This document shows, one piece after another, positions 1 to 5,680 of a DNA stretch of 39,760 nt. The DNA lies in NCBI GenBank assembly GCA_030649735.1, contig JAUSFL010000049.1, positions 1 to 39,760 of the forward strand, in the 5' to 3' direction. The notes beneath the pieces are model-generated. The model made no database searches. It had not been told where the DNA came from and saw only the letters and a list, made by a program, of their open reading frames with translations. Made by a program: the position numbers and the translations under genes. Numbering within the stretch: the first letter of the stretch is position 1; each line of letters begins with the position of its first letter. The stretch comes from Candidatus Iainarchaeum sp. (GTDB taxonomy: Archaea; Iainarchaeota; Iainarchaeia; Iainarchaeales; UBA10191).

Positions 1-2
1 AT

Positions 3-269
3 TTTCAGATTTGGAAAGATCAAACTTATACAACTACTAAGGAGAAAGATTGGCTTCAAAGATTGCAAGAGGCAGATGTCGTTTTTTTGGAAACCCTAAT
101 TGAAAATTATCTTAATTCTGAAGCAAATTTGGAAACATTAATTGAATATTTTAAGCTTAAAACAGAAAAACAGAATGAAGTATTCAAAAATATTGCAAAA
201 AATAATGTTGTAGAAACGAAAGAAGTTTGGTTTGCTTTAGAAAAGAAGTATAAACAAATAATGAAATAG
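3..269 (+). CDS. Unknown protein, C-terminal part (5' end outside window)
   Basis: The reading frame is open from the window edge to a TAG at 267-269, so only the last 88 or so codons are present. A TTG at 63 could start a short version, but the frame continues upstream without a stop. The visible part is acidic/lysine-rich and looks all-helical, with two copies of a LETLIE element (residues beginning VFLETLIENY and NLETLIEYF). It ends tail-to-tail with the next gene, with no spacer. I do not recognise a family. Confidence 0.5.
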   Translation, partial: FQIWKDQTYTTTKEKDWLQRLQEADVVFLETLIENYLNSEANLETLIEYFKLKTEKQNEVFKNIAKNNVVETKEVWFALEKKYKQIMK

Positions 270-1412
270 TTAGCTTTTCTTTTCTGTTTCTTTAAACAAT
301 CTTTCAAACTTCCCCGCTATCTTCTTCCACTTGTAGTCTTCCGCAAACTTTACTGCATTCTTTCCCAACTTTTTCTGCAGCACTTTGCTTTTCAGCACTT
401 TCTCAATTTTTTCCGCGCAATCCTTCTCGTTGAACGGCTTGAACAAAAAACCATTAAAGCCGTCTTGTACTGCTTCTGGGTTGGCCATTGCGTCAGCAGC
501 AATTGCGGGCAAGCCAGCGGCCATGGCTTCGTAGTTGACTATGCCTTGGGTTTCAATTGTGGAGGCTGTCAAGTAGAGGTTGCAGCTTGCGAGTTTTAAG
601 GCGCGTTTTTCGCCGGAAATCATGCCTGCAAATTCAACTTTGTCCTTGACTCCTAATTGAATGCAAAGGCTTTCGAGGCCTTTTCTTGCAGGCCCGTCGC
701 CAATAATGACTAAACGCAAGTTTGGGAAGGCTTTTTCTAAAAGAGCGAAGCTTTTGACCAAGACTTCAATGTTTTTTTCAAAACTCACTCTGCCCATGAA
801 GACTAGCTTGAAATGCTTTGGGTCTTTTTTTGCTTTTTTTCCGGCTTTAAAGAATAATTCTTCAATTCCCCAAGGCAGTAAAACAGGCTTTTTCAAAAGC
901 CCGTGCTTTGTTAATTCAGAACTCATTACTTTGCTGTTTGCAAGGACAATGTTGCAGGAATTGTAAAAATTGCTTCCAAACTTCCACGCACTGTCCTTGG
1001 CAAACTGCGTGTTTTTAATCACTGGCAAAGGCAAGTACACTAGAAAGTCAGGCAGTAAAGTATTGTAATACCCAATTGAAGGAATCTTGCTTTTTTTCGC
1101 AAGCTTTAAGCCAAGCTTTCCAATAAAGAATGGAGTCTGGCAAAAAACCAAGTCAGGCTTAAACTCTTCAATTTGCTTCCAGGCAGAATGCTTCACAAAA
1201 AAGCAAACCCTATAATCCTTGTAAGTAGGCAAGGCAATTGAAGGACTGATTAGAACAGTCTTGCAGTTTTTTGGCTTCCAAGAAAAACTCCCACCATCAG
1301 GAGCGACTATCAAAAACTCGTGCTTTGGCAGTTCTTCCACAAGCTTCATTGTTCCAATAGTAACGCCATTAATCTGCGGCAAAAAAGAATCAGTAAAAAT
1401 AGCAATTCGCAT
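270..1412 (-). CDS. Glycosyltransferase family 4 (GT-B fold)
   Basis: The 380-residue length is normal for GT4 enzymes. It begins MRIAIFTDSFLPQINGV, typical of the GT-B nucleotide-free domain of mannosyl-/glucosyltransferases of the PimB/MgtA type. The C-terminal donor-binding domain shows LVFMGRVSFEKNIEVLV, IIGDGPARKGLE and the E-x7-E region ASTIETQGIVNYEAMAAG, where the family binds the nucleotide-sugar. It probably transfers a sugar from an activated donor to a lipid or glycan at the cytoplasmic membrane face. The substrate cannot be read from the sequence. The ATG at 1412 follows a TATA-like TTTAATTCC about 20 nt upstream, so the mRNA may be leaderless. Confidence 0.9.
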   Translation of the reverse strand: MRIAIFTDSFLPQINGVTIGTMKLVEELPKHEFLIVAPDGGSFSWKPKNCKTVLISPSIALPTYKDYRVCFFVKHSAWKQIEEFKPDLVFCQTPFFIGKLGLKLAKKSKIPSIGYYNTLLPDFLVYLPLPVIKNTQFAKDSAWKFGSNFYNSCNIVLANSKVMSSELTKHGLLKKPVLLPWGIEELFFKAGKKAKKDPKHFKLVFMGRVSFEKNIEVLVKSFALLEKAFPNLRLVIIGDGPARKGLESLCIQLGVKDKVEFAGMISGEKRALKLASCNLYLTASTIETQGIVNYEAMAAGLPAIAADAMANPEAVQDGFNGFLFKPFNEKDCAEKIEKVLKSKVLQKKLGKNAVKFAEDYKWKKIAGKFERLFKETEKKS

Positions 1413-1549
1413 GAGAAAAATAAGGAATTAAAGGCTTTTTTAACTAGGTGGTTCAAGGCTGGGGCTTAAGGTATTGGTTTCGTTTTCCTGACGCTGGGAA
1501 AATGATTATCTGGCTTGAATCCTGAATTTTTGCAGGCTTCATTGGTTTT

Positions 1550-1918
1550 CTAGCAGACTTTGATGTTAATACTGGAGTATTCTGGAATCGCATAGATTGT
1601 TTGCTTGAATCTTTTCAATGCCACTAGCCCTAGTTTTTTCAATTGGTTAATGTCCCTGCTTATGGCTTCCTGGTGCCTGTTTAGCTCTTTTGCTATCTGG
1701 CCTATTGATTGCGGCTTTTCTGCAGATTGATGCTCCATCAAATACTTTAGCAAGTCCATTCTTTTAGGCGATAAAAGCTTGTTCAATTGAGCGTAAGATT
1801 CCAAGTACAGCATATTCTTGGCTTGCTTAATCTCTGAAAATGGCTTATCGGAGAACAATTCATTAAAGTCTGAATCCATATCTGCCCCGATAGTTATCGT
1901 TAGTATCTTTCGCTTCAT
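1550..1918 (-). CDS. HTH regulator, HVO_A0114/TumA-like putative antitoxin
   Basis: This 122-residue protein has an N-terminal beta-like segment (KRKILTITIGADMD), then LESYAQLNKLLSPKRMDLLKYL, and a winged-helix part (QSIGQIAKELNRHQEAISRDINQLKKLGLV) at about residues 70-103. That arrangement is what I know from the HVO_A0114 family of archaeal regulators, which often sit beside small toxin-like genes. Here a DUF7718-like gene lies 80 nt upstream on the same strand. The start has GGAGG (complement of 1928-1932) about 10 nt before the ATG. Two TATA candidates lie upstream: the palindrome 1949-1958 and an AT-rich element at 1962-1973. The antitoxin role is inferred from context. Confidence 0.7.
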   Translation of the reverse strand: MKRKILTITIGADMDSDFNELFSDKPFSEIKQAKNMLYLESYAQLNKLLSPKRMDLLKYLMEHQSAEKPQSIGQIAKELNRHQEAISRDINQLKKLGLVALKRFKQTIYAIPEYSSINIKVC

Positions 1919-1948
1919 TTCGCCTCGCCTCCTTTACTTAACAATTAT

Positions 1949-1958
1949 GTTATATAAC
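1949..1958. promoter_or_regulatory. Palindrome GTTATATAAC in the HTH-gene promoter
   Basis: A perfect 10-bp palindrome containing a TATA-like core lies 31-40 bp before the HTH gene start. Bound by a dimeric winged-helix protein it would block TBP or the start site, which would fit autoregulation. No binding evidence exists in the sequence beyond symmetry and position. Confidence 0.35.
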
Positions 1959-1998
1959 GCAGATATTAATAAACGTTCTGGTTTTAAAAAGCCAAAAC

Positions 1999-2334
1999 TC
2001 AATCAATCCACTTTTCAATGTATCTTCTTTTGTAATTTCTCCAATTGCTTTTCACATCATTTTTACAGTAATTGAATCCGACTTGATCGCACGCTATTCC
2101 TGCAAGCTTGATTCCTTTGGAATTAAGGGCCTCAAAGAATCTGTGAACGTGGCAAAAACCATGCGAAGTGTCAAATCTGATGATTTCGTGAGTTTTTTCT
2201 CCAGAATAATGCATTTGCAAAACACAAAAACTAAGAATTTCCTTGGTTTTTTTGTTGAACTCGATTCTAGTGATTAAAAAATCATTCAACGAGCCATCCA
2301 AAGGGCTTGTTTTTTCAAAAGTTTCAATTGCCAT
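1999..2334 (-). CDS. Small DUF7718-like protein, possible toxin partner
   Basis: The 111-residue protein contains a beta-rich core (ITRIEFNKKTKEILSFCVLQM), the motif IIRFDTSHGFCHVHRFF and a C-terminal VKSNWRNYKRRYIEKW. The R-x-D-T-x-H-G-x-x-H pattern followed by NW-x2-Y resembles DUF7718 as I remember it. These small proteins are found beside HTH genes in archaea and are suspected TA components. The histidines in SHGFCHVH could be catalytic or metal-binding, which is inference. The downstream HTH gene on the same strand is the likely partner. The family assignment is from memory and moderate at best. Confidence 0.55.
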   Translation of the reverse strand: MAIETFEKTSPLDGSLNDFLITRIEFNKKTKEILSFCVLQMHYSGEKTHEIIRFDTSHGFCHVHRFFEALNSKGIKLAGIACDQVGFNYCKNDVKSNWRNYKRRYIEKWID

Positions 2335-2409
2335 TCCAACACTAGCCCAAAGTATTCACAAGTGATCAGTATTAAGATAGTCTCAAGCCAGATTTCCAGT
2401 CGTCAGGAG

Positions 2410-2670
2410 TCACAATTTCTTGCCTTTTTTCACTAGCGAGTCTAACTTTTGATTGGAGGCAATCCACACTATCTTGTTCTCCTTAGAGAATGTTATTTTG
2501 TTGGATTTTTCAAGGTATTGGATGATTACGTTGAATGTCTGATACTGCACTTGCTTTGGAAGAGTTCTCCACAAGCCATTTTTCGAAAGCTCAATCTTGG
2601 ATTTTTGGATGGCGTCTTCAACCATTATCACAGTGTCAAGGCGCGGGTAATGCAAAACAGCAGTTTCCAT
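2410..2670 (-). CDS. Small winged-helix-like protein
   Basis: This 86-residue protein starts METAVLHYPRLDTVIMVED. It continues with helices and a beta-wing-like ending (SKIELSKNGLWRTLPKQV, FNVIIQYLEKSNKITFSKENKIVWI), the layout of a one-domain winged helix. Similar short proteins occur widely in uncultivated archaea without known function. The TATA-like element TTATATAAAC (complement of about 2691-2701) sits 25 bp before the ATG, giving a leaderless transcript. It is divergent from the Fic gene, and the 14-bp inverted repeat between them makes it a candidate local repressor. Confidence 0.6.
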   Translation of the reverse strand: METAVLHYPRLDTVIMVEDAIQKSKIELSKNGLWRTLPKQVQYQTFNVIIQYLEKSNKITFSKENKIVWIASNQKLDSLVKKGKKL

Positions 2671-2713
2671 GTATAAGTTTATACAAATACAAGTTTATAT
2701 AATTATGGTCTGG

Positions 2714-2753
2714 CTTACCCTCTATTTTAAAATAATATTAAATAGAGGGTAAG
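2714..2753. promoter_or_regulatory. 14-bp perfect inverted repeat between winged-helix and Fic genes
   Basis: CTTACCCTCTATTT (2714-2727) is matched exactly by its reverse complement at 2740-2753, with an AT-only 12-bp spacer. It lies in the 114-bp divergent intergenic region, 44 bp upstream of the first and 32 bp upstream of the second gene start. It could be an operator serving both promoters. It could also form a hairpin, but no T-tract follows on either strand. Confidence 0.55.
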
Positions 2754-2784
2754 AGTTAAAAAGGCTTGCCTGCTTGAATAGTTC

Positions 2785-3777
2785 ATGGTCTATGTCTACA
2801 AGAAAATGATTGCCGGCAAGCCGTACTATTATTTGCGCGCTTCTTCAATAAGCAAGGGAAAGTCAGTAGTCAAGGACATTGCATACTTGGGGAATTCAAT
2901 AGAAAACGCAAAAAAAGAGATTGAACGACTGCCGCAATTTAAAGACAAGATTGAAAAATCTTACAGGAAAATCCGATTATTCCTTGAATCAAACCATTAC
3001 TTGGAAGGGGCCCAAAAGGCAAAGCTCAAGCATGACGATTTTCTCAAGGAAAATCAGGCAATTGTGGAAGCCTGCGCTTTGCACTACAATAAAGCATTCA
3101 AGAAACTTGATGCCTTGACCCAAAAGGAAATTCTTGACAATTTCATTGTAGAATACGCTTTCAACACCACGGCAATTGAAGGAAACACAATTGGGCTTAA
3201 AGAAGCAAGAGGCCTGCTTGAGGAAGGCCTGACTCCAAAAGACAAGACATTGAGGGAAATCCATGACTTGCAGAATACAAAAAGAGTCTTTGAATCACTA
3301 GACCTCAAGAGACAATTGTCCCGCGAGCTGATTAAAGAAATCCACGCCGGACTGCTTGAAAACATTGACTCAAGGAACGAATACCGCATCAGGGATATTA
3401 TGGTCACAAAATCAAGGTTCAAGCCAAGCCCCTACTATAAAGTGCGCGAGGACATGGACTTTCTCCTAGAATGGTTTGACAAGAACAAGAAACTGCATCC
3501 TTTCGTGCTTGCAGTGATTTTCCACCACAAGTTTGAGAAAATCCATCCGTTCATGGATGGAAATGGAAGGACTGGAAGAATGCTAATGAACTTCATACTC
3601 TTGAAAAACAATTATCCTCCAGAGATACTGCAGAAAAAGCACAGGAGCGAATACTTGGAAATACTGAATGAGGCAGACAAGGCATTCATTACAGAGGCAA
3701 AGCCAGAACATTATGCCGGACTGATTGCTTTCGCCACTGCAGAGCTTAACGAAACTTACTGGAACAATTTCCTGTGA
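2785..3777 (+). CDS. Fic-domain protein (AMPylator-type), class II autoinhibited
   Basis: The full Fic motif HPFMDGNGRTGR is at residues 254-265, with catalytic His254 and the Asn/Gly/Arg anion-hole residues intact. An N-terminal inhibitory motif of the S/T-x3-E-G/N type is present as TTAIEG at 128-133; in known class II Fic proteins the Glu blocks ATP. The family transfers AMP (or other nucleotidyl/phosphate groups) to target hydroxyl side chains. Residues 1-60 resemble a short beta-strand domain often fused to archaeal Fic proteins, followed by a helical linker. The start ATG lies downstream of the inverted repeat. It sits in a cluster of toxin-like genes, so a role in stress or conflict is likely; the target is unknown. 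Confidence 0.93.
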   Translation: MVYVYKKMIAGKPYYYLRASSISKGKSVVKDIAYLGNSIENAKKEIERLPQFKDKIEKSYRKIRLFLESNHYLEGAQKAKLKHDDFLKENQAIVEACALHYNKAFKKLDALTQKEILDNFIVEYAFNTTAIEGNTIGLKEARGLLEEGLTPKDKTLREIHDLQNTKRVFESLDLKRQLSRELIKEIHAGLLENIDSRNEYRIRDIMVTKSRFKPSPYYKVREDMDFLLEWFDKNKKLHPFVLAVIFHHKFEKIHPFMDGNGRTGRMLMNFILLKNNYPPEILQKKHRSEYLEILNEADKAFITEAKPEHYAGLIAFATAELNETYWNNFL

Positions 3778-3912
3778 ATTAAACAGTCTTTTGACCTTTT
3801 TCAGTCTGTTTGAACTGAAAGGGCAGGTACAACTTGTACCTATCCTTTGTGTGCTCTTCATTTTTGCCGAGTGAATTATCTAAATTAGTTGTATCTAAAT
3901 TGGGGACAACTG

Positions 3913-4341
3913 TTATTTTCCGACGATTTTCTTGTTTTTTTGAATGAATTGTTCTGCGCCTTCAAAAAGCTCGTTCAAGTCGTGCTCGATTTCAACTCTG
4001 ACAGTGTCGTACTGGACTTCTTGCCTTGTTTCCCGCAAAATGTCAAACAATGAAAGATCCCTGGCTTCAAAACCTTTTCCCAAATAATTTTCTTCCAAGT
4101 ATTTTTCAAGGCAGTAATGGCTTCTCTCTCCAAAACCATCATTGAACAAAATCGCCCGGCCAGCATGAAAAACAGCATTGTATAACGCAATCAATGCCAT
4201 TTCCTTCTTTTTTAAATTAATCAAGTCGTAAGCTTCATTAAGGAAGAATTCGGCCTGTTTCAAATCTTGAGTTGAAAACTTCGTGCTTTTCTCAATTTTC
4301 TTGAGCAATCCTTTCTCAAGGCAATCTTGGAATTTACTCAA
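3913..4341 (-). CDS. HEPN-domain protein (partner of MNT nucleotidyltransferase)
   Basis: This 142-residue four-helix protein contains FFLNEAYDLINLKKKEMALIALYNAVFHAGRAILF, the usual first half of a HEPN domain of the UPF0332 type. The catalytic-type R-x4-6-H of HEPN ribonucleases is replaced: the equivalent segment reads LRETRQEVQYD, with no His. It may therefore be a non-nuclease or substrate-binding HEPN. It overlaps the upstream nucleotidyltransferase gene by 8 bp (4334-4341), so the two are translated together. HEPN/MNT pairs are known TA systems in which the MNT protein can AMPylate the HEPN toxin. Whether this pair is active is uncertain. Confidence 0.85.
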   Translation of the reverse strand: MSKFQDCLEKGLLKKIEKSTKFSTQDLKQAEFFLNEAYDLINLKKKEMALIALYNAVFHAGRAILFNDGFGERSHYCLEKYLEENYLGKGFEARDLSLFDILRETRQEVQYDTVRVEIEHDLNELFEGAEQFIQKNKKIVGK

Positions 4342-4891
4342 TCATTTCACCAGAAAGCACTATTCCTTTGTAGTGGATCTGGTTGTAAAGTTCGTTGTTT
4401 TCTTTTTTTAAGCTTTCGAGCCTTTCGGCAGAAAACGAAAGTAGTTGGATTTCCTTGCCTAGCTCTTTCTCCATCGCAAGCTTGATTCCGCTAATTTTGA
4501 AAGAATCTGGCTTGCCTTTGAAAAAAAGTGCAATGTCAATGTCGCTTTGAGGGCTTATTTTGCCACTGGCAGCGCTTCCGAAAAGAATTATTGCCTCTGG
4601 CTTGAGGCCTTTTAATGCATTGAATTGCTTGCAGCCCATTATTTTCTGCGTCAGGATTAGCCGCAAGGCATTGTTTGCTAGCGGAGAGTCATAGTTTATG
4701 CTGAAGACTTTCCTGTTCTTTTGCATTGCAGAATTCACAAGCCTATTGTCTTCAAGCTTTTGCAATGCCTTAAATGCAGTGCTTGCAGGCATTCCAAGCC
4801 TTTCAGCAAGCTCGCGCAAGTGCCTATTGCCTGAAAGCGCAAGCTCTTCCAGAATCCTGAAGCAGAATTCATCAAAGATAAAATTGTTCAT
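4334..4891 (-). CDS. Winged-helix + MNT minimal nucleotidyltransferase
   Basis: The N-terminal winged helix (about residues 5-65, LAERLGMPASTAFKALQKLEDNRLV) is followed by a Pol-beta-type nucleotidyltransferase domain. That domain has the signature GSAASGKISPQSDIDIALF (G-S-x9-S-D-x-D); the two Asp bind the metal. It pairs with the overlapping HEPN gene. The HTH fusion suggests that this subunit also represses the operon. I prefer the ATG at 4891 (MNNFIFDEF) over a longer frame from 4924, because the TATA-like TTTTTATTAGG (complement of about 4911-4922) would lie inside the longer version. A decayed copy of its 3' half lies at 5588-5650. Confidence 0.88.
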   Translation of the reverse strand: MNNFIFDEFCFRILEELALSGNRHLRELAERLGMPASTAFKALQKLEDNRLVNSAMQKNRKVFSINYDSPLANNALRLILTQKIMGCKQFNALKGLKPEAIILFGSAASGKISPQSDIDIALFFKGKPDSFKISGIKLAMEKELGKEIQLLSFSAERLESLKKENNELYNQIHYKGIVLSGEMIE

Positions 4892-4975
4892 AATAGAAAA
4901 CAAAACGTTTCCTAATAAAAACATAATGTTTTATTTGGGAAATTTTACAATCTCTTGCCTTTTATCTGCGGTTTT

Positions 4976-5263
4976 TTAGCGCTTGTATACATTGTCGTGG
5001 TGTTCTAAACGGTCGAAGAGTATGAATTTTTCCTTCTTGAAGACTTTGAACAGCAAAACAAAGCTTTTGTCAATGTGCACTCTTTTGCAATCGCTTAAGC
5101 CGTGCTTTAGGTTTTTGTAAAAGTCAATTGCTGTTTCGTCCCTTTCTGCAATCTCGTCGATCTTTTTCATTACTGCCTCATATCGCTTATTGTCTTTCTT
5201 ATGGAGTTTTTTGAGAGTTTCTTCAAGCTCGTCGCTGAGGTCGTACTTGAAAGTCATTATCAT
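4976..5263 (-). CDS. RelE/ParE-superfamily toxin
   Basis: The 95-residue length and fold pattern are those of archaeal RelE: a helical hairpin (LEETLKKLHKKDNKRYEAVMKKIDEI), then the strand-rich core (YKNLKHGLSDCKRVHIDKS, FVLLFKVFKK, FILFDRLEHH) ending DNVYKR. In this family the C-terminal basic/aromatic residues cut mRNA in the ribosomal A site. The gene overlaps its antitoxin by ATGA (5260-5263). A second ATG at 5257 has GAGG spaced 7 nt before it and could be the actual start. Confidence 0.85.
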   Translation of the reverse strand: MIMTFKYDLSDELEETLKKLHKKDNKRYEAVMKKIDEIAERDETAIDFYKNLKHGLSDCKRVHIDKSFVLLFKVFKKEKFILFDRLEHHDNVYKR

Positions 5264-5502
5264 TCCTCTATGATTTTTCTCAAATCAAACGTTGTCCGGC
5301 TGCGAAAACCGTATTTTTTCATGTGCCTGTTGCAGGATTCAATTACTTCTTTCACAATTTCATCTTTGACTTCTTTGTCTACGAACTCGTCGCCGTACAT
5401 TTCAGCAAGCTTGTCCAATGCCTGGCCTTTATCCTTAAGGGCGTACTTTTCCTTTAGCACTCCCAAGACCCTGCTTGTGTAATCCTTGATTTTGACATTC
5501 AT
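5260..5502 (-). CDS. Antitoxin of RelE module (DUF2683/RHH-like)
   Basis: This 80-residue protein starts at ATG 5502 with an N-terminal strand then helix (MNVKIKDYTSRVLGVLKEKYALKDKGQALDKLAEMYG). That is the layout of DUF2683-type ribbon-helix-helix antitoxins of archaea. The C-terminal part (FVDKEVKDEIVKEVIESCNRHMKKYGF) would wrap the toxin. A TTG at 5520 is an alternative start. Three tandem 10-bp repeats immediately upstream (5531-5560) are placed as an autoregulatory operator. Confidence 0.8.
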   Translation of the reverse strand: MNVKIKDYTSRVLGVLKEKYALKDKGQALDKLAEMYGDEFVDKEVKDEIVKEVIESCNRHMKKYGFRSRTTFDLRKIIEE

Positions 5503-5530
5503 ATTCACAGAACCACTCAACTAACACCAC

Positions 5531-5560
5531 CTAAGTTAAACTTAGTTAAACTAATTTAAA
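5531..5560. promoter_or_regulatory. Three tandem 10-bp repeats, probable antitoxin operator
   Basis: ctaagttaaa, cttagttaaa and ctaatttaaa follow each other without gaps. The 10-bp period equals one helical turn, as expected for cooperative binding of RHH dimers on one DNA face. The last unit overlaps the TATA-like element (complement strand TTTAAATTAG, about 5551-5560) of the antitoxin-toxin transcript, so binding would block TBP. Confidence 0.6.
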
Positions 5561-5587
5561 AGGCTTTTGGTTTTTTCTTTAGGTTGG

Positions 5588-5650
5588 CTGGTTGTAAAGT
5601 TCTGTGTTTTCTTTTTTTAAGCTTTCGAGCCTTTCGGCAGGAAGCGAAAG
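5588..5650 (-). pseudogene. Remnant duplicate of the MNT nucleotidyltransferase 3' region
   Basis: About 63 bp align without gaps to 4379-4441 inside the nucleotidyltransferase gene, with roughly 57 matches. On the minus strand it still reads SLPAERLESLKKENTELYNQ, against SFSAERLESLKKENNELYNQ in the intact gene, and meets a stop two codons later. Nothing else of the gene is visible around it. This indicates that a second MNT(/HEPN) copy once stood beside the RelE module and was deleted. Confidence 0.7.
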
Positions 5651-5680
5651 CATTTGAAGTTTGCTAAAAAAAGTGGGGTT

